Part shown: piece after piece, positions 26,085 through 34,243 of the stretch
How the letters are laid out: each line of letters begins with the position of its first letter
Position numbering within the stretch: position 1 is the first letter of the stretch
Source of the DNA: Cesiribacter sp. SM1
Lineage (GTDB): Bacteria; Bacteroidota; Bacteroidia; Cytophagales; Cyclobacteriaceae
DNA: 64,000 nucleotides
Assembly (NCBI RefSeq): GCF_020178975.1
Contig: NZ_JAHXBU010000093.1
Coordinates: forward strand, 496,001-560,000
Direction: 5' to 3'
Position numbers and translations under genes: made by a program
Notes under the pieces: generated by a model
Told to the model about the DNA's origin: nothing
The model's database searches: none
Seen by the model: the letters and a program-made list of their open reading frames with translations, nothing else

Positions 26085-27104
26085 CTAAACATCGGCCAGC
26101 AGGGTGGCGCCTGTGCCGTTTACGGTGCTGTAGCTTATCTTTCCAGTTTGAATGCTCACACCCGTGGCAATGTCTTTGCTTAGCAGCAGGGGGCCATCCA
26201 TATCCACATAATCCAGCAGGGGCAGCAGTTGGGCAATGCCCGAGATGCCTATGGTAGATTCTGTCATGCAGCCTACCATTACTTTCATGCCTAGCTGTTT
26301 GGCCTCGGCAATCATACGGCGGGCGGGTGTAAGGCCACCGCACTTCATCAGCTTTATGTTAACACCATGAAAATGGCCTGAACATTTTGCCACATCCTCT
26401 TCTGTGATGCAGCTCTCATCAGCAACAAGCGGTAGTACCGAATGTTGGTACACCTCTTTCATCTCCTCCCGGGCACTGGCAGGCATGGGCTGCTCTATAA
26501 ACTCCACACCCAGCGGCCTGAGCAGTTTGGCGTTTTCAATAGTTTCTGCCACGCCCCAGGCGCCGTTGGCATCTACCCGGAAGATAGCATCGGTGTGCTG
26601 GCGCAGGGCTTTTACAATGGCTACATCATCAGGTGTACCCAGCTTGATCTTGTACAGGGGCCATGGAACTTCCTGAAGCTTTTTCACCATGTTCTCTACC
26701 GTATCAATACCAATGGTGTAATTGGTAAGGGGCATGTTTTTAGCTTCCAGTCCCCACAGCTTATAGAGAGGCTTTCTGTGCATTTTTCCCCACAGATCGT
26801 TGGCAGCCATGTCTAAGGCGCAGAGCGCAAAGGGATTGTCCTGCAGCAGCGGCTGCATTTTAGACCAGTACGCTTCGGGGCTGCTTAGCTCAGTATTTTC
26901 AATTTGTGGGCGGATGTTTTCCAGGGCTTCCGTCATGCTGCTGATGGTATAGCCATAGTAAGGGTTACGGGTGGCTTCGCCCCAGCCTTTATGTTCTCCC
27001 TCCTGCAGTTCTACGATAAGCGTTAGCTGTACGTCGCGGGCATCATAGGCTATTCTGAAGGTATGCCTGAGCGGAAGTTCAAATGAGCGGATGGTAAGTT
27101 TCAT
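26085..27104 (-). CDS. Dipeptide epimerase (L-Ala-D/L-Glu epimerase type)
   Basis: Enolase-superfamily enzyme of the muconate-lactonising branch. It converts the C-terminal residue of dipeptides such as L-Ala-D-Glu, which arise from peptidoglycan, to the L form. The catalytic set is complete: K152-x-K154 (YKIKLG), metal ligands D178 (RVDANGAW), E204 (FIEQP) and D229 (VADES), and K251 (VNIKLMKCGG). The 339-residue length is typical. The exact dipeptide preference cannot be fixed from sequence, but the murein-active neighbours favour L-Ala-D-Glu. It is the last gene of the minus-strand series that includes the D-aminoacylase-like gene 103 bp upstream. Confidence 0.88.
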   Translation of the reverse strand: MKLTIRSFELPLRHTFRIAYDARDVQLTLIVELQEGEHKGWGEATRNPYYGYTISSMTEALENIRPQIENTELSSPEAYWSKMQPLLQDNPFALCALDMAANDLWGKMHRKPLYKLWGLEAKNMPLTNYTIGIDTVENMVKKLQEVPWPLYKIKLGTPDDVAIVKALRQHTDAIFRVDANGAWGVAETIENAKLLRPLGVEFIEQPMPASAREEMKEVYQHSVLPLVADESCITEEDVAKCSGHFHGVNIKLMKCGGLTPARRMIAEAKQLGMKVMVGCMTESTIGISGIAQLLPLLDYVDMDGPLLLSKDIATGVSIQTGKISYSTVNGTGATLLADV

Positions 27105-27207
27105 AGAGCAGCAGAAAAGGCTTTTTTCATTTGAAAGATAAGATTTTTGCTGAAGTTTTGCATGCCGGTATCAGTACGAACACTACCATAAAAAAGCTTC
27201 AGCCGGC

Positions 27208-28770
27208 TTAGCGGGCATTGTTTTGCGCATTCTTTTTCAACATTCTGCCGGCTCTTTCGGGGGTAAAGTTTTCGCCCCGCTTTATAACTTTTCCATTTAC
27301 AACTACATACTGGAAGCCGGAAGCCAGCTGGTAGGGATCTTCGTAGGTAGCACGCTCCCGGATGGCTTTGGGATCGAAGAGGAGTATATCTGCTTTGTAA
27401 CCTTCCCTGATCAGGCCACGGTCGGTAAGGCCAAGGGTCTGGGCGGGGAGTCCGCTCATTTTCCTGACAGCCTCCTGCAGGCTTAGTAAGTTTTTTTCCA
27501 CTACATAGCTTTCAATCACTTTGGCAAAGGTGCCGTAGCCCCTGGGGTGGTTCATGGTGGGGCTACCATCGGTAGAGATCATGATGTGGGGATCTGTTAA
27601 AAAGGCATCCTGAAGGGCGCTATCCATAATAAAATAGGCACCGCTCGCACCATAGGGGCCAATGTCATCGATAAGCACCTCCTCAAAAGGCTTGTTGGTT
27701 TCAGCAGAAATCTGGGCAAGGGTTTTTCCTTTGTAAGGTCCTGACCCAATGAGGGTCGCCTCGGGGCCATTGCGCTTCCAGATCTTCTTTACAAGAAACT
27801 GGCTCAGTTCGGCTCTTCTGCTGCTTAGCACCTGCTGGTAATTGTTAGGCTTTTTTGCCCAGTCGGGAAACAGGATGGCAATGCCGGTGTAGCTGGCAGT
27901 GTAGGGATATAAATCGGCGGTTAGCTGTATGCCGCTGCTTCTTGCACTATCCATCAGCTGCAGTATTTCGGCGGCACGCGCGCTTCCTTTACCATACACT
28001 ACTTTAATGTGCGAGATGTGGACGGGGCAGTATTTTCCCTGAGCCAGCAACTCCCGAATGGATTGGTCTACCACCGAATCGTCTTCGTTTCTCATGTGGC
28101 TCATGATGATGCCTCCCCGGGCACCTGCCACCCTGGCAAGCTGGTTCAGCTCTGCGCTGTCGGCATAGTAGCCTGGGGTATATTCCAGTCCGGTAGTCAG
28201 GCCAAAGCAGCCCGCTTCTATGGCCTGATGCAGCAGCCTTTCCATGGCAGCTATATTTTCGGCAGAGGGGGTAGTGGTATAGCCCGTACCTGACAGCAAT
28301 CTTAAAGTGTTATGGCCGGCAAAGAGGGCAATGTTGGTTCCGGGTTTAATGGCGCTCACAGAATCCATCCATACCTCCGGGTTTTCATGCTCGGGGCTGA
28401 AACCATCCTGTCCTAAGGAAATGGTAGTAACCCCCATGGAAAGAAAGTTTTTGAAGTCGGGGGTTTTGAGCGGGTCTCCATGGGCGTGGGTATCGATAAA
28501 GCCCGGACTCAGGACCAGCCCCTGAGCATTGATGGTTTCTTTAGCCAAATAAGCAGCTGTGGTGTCATGGTCTATCAGGACAATAGAATCGCCACTGATC
28601 ACCACATTTGCTACATAAGGCGCTTCGCCTGTTCCATCTACAACAGTAGCCTGTGTAATCAATAGGTCGTAGGCTGTGGCTGTTTTCTGCGGCGTACAGG
28701 CACTTATGGTCCACAGCAGCAGCAGGCAGCTTAAGGGGTGCAGTAGTACTATCTTAGGGAGTTGTGTCAT
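27208..28770 (-). CDS. N-acyl-D-amino-acid deacylase family lipoprotein
   Basis: Amidohydrolase-superfamily enzyme expected to remove the acyl group from N-acyl-D-amino acids. A signal with lipobox TISAC (Cys 25) anchors it in the envelope. The metal-site H95-x-H97 is in SPGFIDTHAHGDP, further ligands H225 (IIMSHMR) and H254 (VHISHIK), and the catalytic D401 (ISTDGSP). The Cys that bridges the metal in Alcaligenes D-aminoacylase is replaced: the GNCGFS position reads GQDGFS, with D122. The length of 520 residues is normal. It is divergent from the next, paralogous gene. Confidence 0.87.
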   Translation of the reverse strand: MTQLPKIVLLHPLSCLLLLWTISACTPQKTATAYDLLITQATVVDGTGEAPYVANVVISGDSIVLIDHDTTAAYLAKETINAQGLVLSPGFIDTHAHGDPLKTPDFKNFLSMGVTTISLGQDGFSPEHENPEVWMDSVSAIKPGTNIALFAGHNTLRLLSGTGYTTTPSAENIAAMERLLHQAIEAGCFGLTTGLEYTPGYYADSAELNQLARVAGARGGIIMSHMRNEDDSVVDQSIRELLAQGKYCPVHISHIKVVYGKGSARAAEILQLMDSARSSGIQLTADLYPYTASYTGIAILFPDWAKKPNNYQQVLSSRRAELSQFLVKKIWKRNGPEATLIGSGPYKGKTLAQISAETNKPFEEVLIDDIGPYGASGAYFIMDSALQDAFLTDPHIMISTDGSPTMNHPRGYGTFAKVIESYVVEKNLLSLQEAVRKMSGLPAQTLGLTDRGLIREGYKADILLFDPKAIRERATYEDPYQLASGFQYVVVNGKVIKRGENFTPERAGRMLKKNAQNNAR

Positions 28771-29069
28771 CTTTGGTGATCAGTCTAAAATTAGAGCTGG
28801 ATATAAAAATACAGCAGCAACAGCTCATCCAGTTTTGTAAAAAGCGCCAGGCAAACTCCATTTCCTACTATGCAGGTCTTTTTCAACAAATCTCCTGTGT
28901 TACCTGGGATGCCAATAAGTTAGTACAATTACCGAAGAAGTAGATTTTAGCTCACACAAGCTTGGAAAAAATATGCCCATCTGTTCGTGTAAACAATTTA
29001 GAATTCTGGAACTGCCTGGTTATATTAAGCTTATTAATTACTTCCTGCAATTTTTTTCTCCTGAAGTTA

Positions 29070-30734
29070 ATGCGCATCAACCATCATTCAATTTTTCTTT
29101 ACATACTGCTGCTTTGTGCAGGCTTTACCTCCTGCAGACCTGCTTATGATGTTATCATCAGTAACGGCAACATTTATGATGGAAGTGGTTTGCCTGCTTA
29201 CAGCTCCGACCTGGCTATTAAGGGAAACAAGATAATGGCCATTGGAGACCTTTCCAAAGCTACGGCGAAGACTAAGATAGATGCTGCCGGCTTAGCTGTA
29301 AGTCCCGGGTTTATCAATATGCTAAGCTGGGCAAACAGGCCGCTGCTGAGCGATGGCAGGTCTATGAGCGATATTAAGCAGGGCGTAACATTGGAGGTGT
29401 TTGGAGAGGGCTCTTCGATGGGGCCTTTGAGCAGCAGTATGAAGCAGGAGATGAAAGATGCACAATGGACTTCGCTGGGGGAGTACCTGGACTACCTGGT
29501 TCAGAAAGGGGTTTCTACCAATGTAGCTTCTTTTGTAGGCGCCACCACCGTAAGAATCCATGTGCTGGGTTATGATGACCGTAAGCCAAGCCCGGCAGAG
29601 TTGAAGCAGATGCAGGAACTGGTGCGGCAGGCCATGCAGGAGGGTGCTATGGGCCTGGGCACCTCGCTTATTTATCCGCCTGCATTTTATGCCGATACAG
29701 AGGAACTGGTTGCGCTGGCTCAGGCCGCAGCAGAGTATGATGGCATGTACATCTCTCATTTGCGAAGCGAGGGAAATAGCTTTCTGGAGGCTGTAGATGA
29801 GTTTATGACCATCGCAGATAGGGCAAAGATCGATGCCGAAATCTACCATTTGAAAGCAGCCGGTAAAAACAACTGGCACAAGCTGGACCTGGTGGTGCAA
29901 AAAATAGATTCTGCACGTGCAGCAGGTCTTTCTGTTTCTGCTAATATGTACACTTATCCGGCGGCCTCTACAGGCTTGGATGCTACCCTGCCTCCCTGGG
30001 TGCAGGAGGGCGGCAAAGAGGAGTGGCTAAAAAGACTTCGGTCTCCAGAGATCAGGCAAAAAGTGTTAGAGGAGGTGAACAGCTCCTCAAATGCCTGGGA
30101 GAATTTTTACCAGATGGCCGGCTCTCCGGATAATATTATGCTGGTTGGGTTCGATACAGATTCACTGAATCACCTGGTAGGAAAAACGCTGGCAGAAATT
30201 GCCACCAGCAGAAATGCAGATCCTGCTGAACTGATCATAGATCTTATCCTGGCCAATGGCGGAGACATTGATGCTATTTACTTCCTGATGTCTGAAGAAA
30301 ACGTGGAAAAGAAGATCAGGCTTCCATACATGAGCTTTGGCTCCGATGCCGGATCAGTAGCCGCAGAGGGCAAGCGGCTGGAATCCAGCACGCATCCGCG
30401 CACCTATGGAAATTTCTCGCGTTTACTTGGCAGGTACGTCCGGGATAAGAAACTGATTTCTTTAGAAGAAGCAGTAATGAAAATGACCTCACTACCTGCA
30501 GGGAAGCTTAAAATTAAGGACCGCGGGAGACTTGCGCCCGGCTACTACGCCGATGTTCTGGTCTTTGATCCGGCCCAGGTGGAGGATAAGGCTACTTTCG
30601 AAAACCCGCATCAGTATGCAACTGGTATGCTGCATGTATTTGTAAATGGCAGGCAGGTGCTGAAAGATGGCTCACATACCGGGGCTACACCTGGCATGGT
30701 GGTGAGAGGGCCGGGGTACAAAAAGGAGAAATGA
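29070..30734 (+). CDS. D-aminoacylase paralogue lacking the HxH metal motif
   Basis: The chosen ATG at 29070 gives a lipoprotein signal ending in CAGFTSC (lipid Cys 22); the open frame extends upstream to 28962 but would bury the signal. Overall it is an amidohydrolase of the D-aminoacylase group, 554 residues. The canonical GFIDxHxH is here GFINMLSWAN, so both histidines are replaced (L85, W87). The bridging Cys position is E113 (VFGEGSSMGP). H230 (YISHLR), H260 (EIYHLK) and D426 (FGSDAG) remain, so a single-metal enzyme is possible. Its substrate is unknown. Confidence 0.85.
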   Translation: MRINHHSIFLYILLLCAGFTSCRPAYDVIISNGNIYDGSGLPAYSSDLAIKGNKIMAIGDLSKATAKTKIDAAGLAVSPGFINMLSWANRPLLSDGRSMSDIKQGVTLEVFGEGSSMGPLSSSMKQEMKDAQWTSLGEYLDYLVQKGVSTNVASFVGATTVRIHVLGYDDRKPSPAELKQMQELVRQAMQEGAMGLGTSLIYPPAFYADTEELVALAQAAAEYDGMYISHLRSEGNSFLEAVDEFMTIADRAKIDAEIYHLKAAGKNNWHKLDLVVQKIDSARAAGLSVSANMYTYPAASTGLDATLPPWVQEGGKEEWLKRLRSPEIRQKVLEEVNSSSNAWENFYQMAGSPDNIMLVGFDTDSLNHLVGKTLAEIATSRNADPAELIIDLILANGGDIDAIYFLMSEENVEKKIRLPYMSFGSDAGSVAAEGKRLESSTHPRTYGNFSRLLGRYVRDKKLISLEEAVMKMTSLPAGKLKIKDRGRLAPGYYADVLVFDPAQVEDKATFENPHQYATGMLHVFVNGRQVLKDGSHTGATPGMVVRGPGYKKEK

Positions 30735-30762
30735 GGCTGGTAGCTCCACAAAACAACAGCAC

Positions 30763-31716
30763 TCACAAACTCCGCTTATAAACATTGTAAAGCACTATTT
30801 TATCCTCATCCGTAAGAGGGGCATGAACATCTTTCTGGATGTAATGAAGTTTAAAGGCTCTTACTGCTGCACCTATATCGCTTATATCATAGCCAATGAT
30901 GCGTAGGGCTTCTTCTACAGCTATAGCATCCACTATTCTTTTGCTAAGTATTTCTCTCAGTGCATCATTATCCGTTATCTGTTCACCTGCAGGCATTGGG
31001 ATGTTACTCAAAAGCGCAATACTTTGTACCACCAGGGCACTATCCTGGCTTAGGGCTTCAGCGAAGTAATCTTTATAGGGCCAGAGCCCGTACCCCTGCT
31101 CTGCCAGCCTTTTCCAGGGAAAGAGCGGACCTGGATCCACTTTGCGGGTAGGTGCAATATCAGAATGGCCTATGAAATTCCCGGCCGGGATGCTGTATGC
31201 TTTTTTCAGCCTGGCCAGCAGCCTGAGCAGGCTCTGTATTTGTGCTTCTTCGAAAGGCTCTGTACCGTTATTATCAAGCTCTATACCGATAGAACCTGAA
31301 TTGAGATCTGTTGTGTTGCCCCATTTGCCTGCGCCACCATGCCATGCCCTGAAATAATCGTTCAACATCTGGTATACTTTCCCATCGCCCCCGATTACAT
31401 AGTGTGAACTTACACTTGTTGCTGGTTCTGTAAAGGTGTTAAGCGTATGCTCTGTGGATTCCTGCGCTGTGTAATGAATCACAACATAGTTTGGCTTACG
31501 CAGATTAAAGTTAGTGGTGCCAACCCAGTAATCTCCCTGCAGAATGGAATCTTCCTGTGCATTTTTAAGTGGCAGGTCTTTTAGCGATCGTATGTAGGCT
31601 CTTACCTGTTTTTTATGCGCTCTATTAGTAGCTGCATAGGGATTTCGGGAGCAGGAAATTAGGGAGAGTACTGCTGCCAGCAGCAAGAAAAATGTCAGAA
31701 CACCATAATACTTCAT
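30763..31716 (-). CDS. N-acetylmuramoyl-L-alanine amidase, AmiD-like lipoprotein
   Basis: Zinc amidase (amidase_2 fold) that cuts between muramic acid and L-Ala. A lipoprotein signal ends in LSLISC (Cys 22). Zinc ligands are H81 (VVIHYTA), H184 (IGHSDIAP) and D194, with catalytic E146 (SIGIELDN) and K192 (RKVDPG), the same K-x-D spacing as in E. coli AmiD. The C-terminal 90 residues form a small helical domain resembling a peptidoglycan-binding module, as in AmiD. It sits 48 bp downstream of the beta-lactamase-fold gene on the same strand and is probably cotranscribed with it. Confidence 0.92.
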   Translation of the reverse strand: MKYYGVLTFFLLLAAVLSLISCSRNPYAATNRAHKKQVRAYIRSLKDLPLKNAQEDSILQGDYWVGTTNFNLRKPNYVVIHYTAQESTEHTLNTFTEPATSVSSHYVIGGDGKVYQMLNDYFRAWHGGAGKWGNTTDLNSGSIGIELDNNGTEPFEEAQIQSLLRLLARLKKAYSIPAGNFIGHSDIAPTRKVDPGPLFPWKRLAEQGYGLWPYKDYFAEALSQDSALVVQSIALLSNIPMPAGEQITDNDALREILSKRIVDAIAVEEALRIIGYDISDIGAAVRAFKLHYIQKDVHAPLTDEDKIVLYNVYKRSL

Positions 31717-31764
31717 TAGGAAAAGAAGGTTTTTGGAGGTTTTCAGATGTAAAGGAATGCAGCC

Positions 31765-32676
31765 TTAGTAGCTATGCTTTTTCATCATATGGTCATAGAC
31801 CAGGCGCGAAACCTGCGAGAGCATTTTTTTACCGGCTTCAGCATCTTGCAGTTGCTTTGATAGCAGTACCAAAACGTATTTTCTGCCATCTGGCAGGTAT
31901 ACAATCGCAGAATCGTGGTGCACGCCGCTGATAAAGCCGGTTTTATTGGCTACTTTAACCGCTGCAGGAAGCAAAACAGGAATTACATCTTTGTGCGTTT
32001 GCTGCAAAAGAATCTCAACCATCTCCTGGCTGTCCTTTTTGCTCACCACCTCTTCTCTGGCTAATGCTTCAAATATCCGCATAAGGTCATAGGCTGTGGT
32101 GCTGTTGTTCAGGCCAGCATCATAGGCTTTCATGTCTTCCACACCACGCAATACCTGTATGTCGTTAGCCCCCAGCGAACGCATGGTTTTGTTTACCTCA
32201 TCTGCTCCTACCAGCTCTATCACTATGTTAGTTGCCAGGTTACTGCTGTAGATGATCATATCTACCACCAGTTCTTTTACACTTCTCTTTTTGCCTATGT
32301 TGTCATAGAGGTGCTCACCGTCGTCCCGGCCAATTTCCATGCTGTAGGGGCTGCCATCCACAATGCTTTTAAACTCATTTTTTACCAGGAGCGAGTCCTG
32401 AAGTGAAAACCTGCCGGCTGCAGCCTGCCTGTACACCTCTATCATTACGGGTGTTTTCATGGTGCTGGCTGCATGAAAGGCCTCCCGCTCATTTATCAAC
32501 AATTGATGGTCTGCGGCAGAAAGATCTTTGAATGCAAGGGCAAACGTACCCGGGGTAGCATCGAAAAGTAATTCAATATCTGATTTCAATGTTTCTGTGT
32601 TTTTCATAGATGGCTGGGCTGTTGCTACATTAACATTGATCAGGATCAGTAGAAGGAGGAAGAAGAGCTTTACCAT
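31765..32676 (-). CDS. Class A beta-lactamase-fold serine hydrolase
   Basis: Exported protein with a signal peptide cleaved near ATAQP (residue 21). All class A motifs are in place: S71-T-M-K74 (SxxK), S144-S-N146 (SxN), E180 at the exact 34-residue distance from N146 expected of the omega-loop Glu166, and K245-T-G247. It could therefore deacylate beta-lactams. The region around E180 (RGVEDMKAYDAGLN) and the DDGEHLYDN insertion differ from well-known resistance enzymes, and the neighbours all concern murein. A role as a peptidoglycan peptidase or beta-lactam sensor is therefore an alternative. Confidence 0.85.
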   Translation of the reverse strand: MVKLFFLLLLILINVNVATAQPSMKNTETLKSDIELLFDATPGTFALAFKDLSAADHQLLINEREAFHAASTMKTPVMIEVYRQAAAGRFSLQDSLLVKNEFKSIVDGSPYSMEIGRDDGEHLYDNIGKKRSVKELVVDMIIYSSNLATNIVIELVGADEVNKTMRSLGANDIQVLRGVEDMKAYDAGLNNSTTAYDLMRIFEALAREEVVSKKDSQEMVEILLQQTHKDVIPVLLPAAVKVANKTGFISGVHHDSAIVYLPDGRKYVLVLLSKQLQDAEAGKKMLSQVSRLVYDHMMKKHSY

Positions 32677-32751
32677 AACAGGAGGCTTATTAGTAAATCA
32701 GGTAGTGTAAACGCAAGTTGAAACACAGTGGGCATAATATGCGATGATTGG

Positions 32752-32786
32752 AAAAAAAAGAATTTCCCGGCAGCTACCGGGAAATT
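32752..32786 (-). terminator. Terminator of the susCD operon
   Basis: A perfect 10 bp stem, AATTTCCCGG (32761-32770) with CCGGGAAATT (32777-32786), has a 6 nt loop. On the minus strand it is followed by a run of eight T residues (plus-strand A run 32752-32759). Confidence 0.88.
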
Positions 32787-32815
32787 CAAATTATTTTTGG
32801 ATTTAAATGAGATGT

Positions 32816-34228
32816 TTACTCATCCCACCAGATTCTGTCTGTTAAGCTTACATCCGGTACATTTCTACCATTGCGGCTTACCTCTGAATCAGGATAGGCC
32901 AGGCGGCGGATAAACTCTCCTCCCAGTGCCGAGTTGGCGTTTTCTGGAAGGGTAAAACCTTCATACTGATAATCGTATCTTCGGGCATCTACCCAGGCCT
33001 CGGGGTGTAAAAACATGGCTACATATTTTTCGCGGAAGATATCATCTATCGTGAAATCAGCCATGCCCATGCTAACCAGGGGGTTATTGATGTAAGCATC
33101 TATGGCTTCCTGTGCCACGCCTAACTTCCGCATGTGAGCACGAATGCCGGCAAGGTACGCCTGGTAAGACCTCTCCTTATCAACGGTAAAAGCAGCTTCT
33201 GCTTCTATAAACTTCTGCTCGGCATAGGTGGCTATCAGCACAGGAGATTGCTCTGAAGAATAAAAGTCTCCGGTTACAAGTGTAGAGCGCGCACCTGCTG
33301 CAGGTGCATTACCCCTGCCAGCACCGTTAACTGTGCCTACATACTCTCCATCGTCAGTAGCACCTACCATGTAAGGAAGCCGTGGATCAACTACACCAAA
33401 GGTGGTGCCATCAGTAGCCTGTATAAACTGCTCGGAGATCCAGCCACCCAGCACAAGATCTGCATTGTTGATGGCTACATTTGCCCAGGGGTTAAACTCT
33501 TCTTCAAAATAAACCACCTGTGCATCATCTTCATTTCCCTCAAAGCCCTGGTCTACGGCTGCCAGAATTTCAGTAGGATTGTAGGCTGCGGTTTTGCTCA
33601 AATGATTCAGATAACGTGCTTTCAGCATGTTGCCAAATTTTATCCACTTATCAACGTCTCCTCCGTAAATAAAGTCATCGTTGCCCATGGATATGGTTGT
33701 TTCTGAAGAAAGATTACTGATTCCTGCATCAAGTAACGACAGAACTTCTGTATAAAGGGCCTGATCGTCATCATATGCCGGCGTGAGGGTTTCAAAATTA
33801 AAGGCCTCACTGTAGGGTACATCTCCCCACACATCCACCATCATGCCCAGGTGAAGTGCCTGCAGGATCTGCCCAGCCCCCTGGTAATGACTGGCACCGT
33901 TGCTTTCAGCCTGCTCAATCATCACGCTTAGGTCTGTCATGGCATTGTACATGTTAAGCCAGGTATTGTCATGGCTCACCTCATCCATGATATCTGATGA
34001 ACTGCCCTGGTTGGGAGATGCCAGGTATTGTAAGTAATTAGAGGTAATACTTCCTAACCTATAGGTATTCTGTGCAGTTTCAAAAGTAGAATTCACTAAC
34101 AGGCCGCTTACCGAGGCTTCTGTAGGATTGTTCGGATTATCGTTTATATCTAAAAAGTCTTCGCAGGCGCTGGTTACAAGCAGGCAGGGAAGGGCGAGGT
34201 AGATAGCATTTTTATATATTCGTTTCAT
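32816..34228 (-). CDS. SusD/RagB-family nutrient-binding lipoprotein
   Basis: Outer-membrane surface lipoprotein that captures a nutrient and closes over its SusC partner. Lipobox VTSAC gives Cys 22, followed by EDFLDINDNPNNPTEA, the typical start of the SusD-like_2 branch. The rest is the expected TPR-like helical protein, 470 residues, ending in PDVSLTDRIWWDE, where aromatic residues near the end are common in the family. It follows susC after 15 bp. The SusD-like_2 branch is not restricted to glycans and includes many peptide-importing pairs, which fits the murein-peptide genes around it. Confidence 0.93.
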   Translation of the reverse strand: MKRIYKNAIYLALPCLLVTSACEDFLDINDNPNNPTEASVSGLLVNSTFETAQNTYRLGSITSNYLQYLASPNQGSSSDIMDEVSHDNTWLNMYNAMTDLSVMIEQAESNGASHYQGAGQILQALHLGMMVDVWGDVPYSEAFNFETLTPAYDDDQALYTEVLSLLDAGISNLSSETTISMGNDDFIYGGDVDKWIKFGNMLKARYLNHLSKTAAYNPTEILAAVDQGFEGNEDDAQVVYFEEEFNPWANVAINNADLVLGGWISEQFIQATDGTTFGVVDPRLPYMVGATDDGEYVGTVNGAGRGNAPAAGARSTLVTGDFYSSEQSPVLIATYAEQKFIEAEAAFTVDKERSYQAYLAGIRAHMRKLGVAQEAIDAYINNPLVSMGMADFTIDDIFREKYVAMFLHPEAWVDARRYDYQYEGFTLPENANSALGGEFIRRLAYPDSEVSRNGRNVPDVSLTDRIWWDE

Positions 34229-34243
34229 AAGATATCTATATAA

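Noticed and set aside
28962-29069. N-terminal extension of the second D-aminoacylase paralogue
   Set aside because: It would place 36 residues before a good lipoprotein signal whose Met is at 29070.
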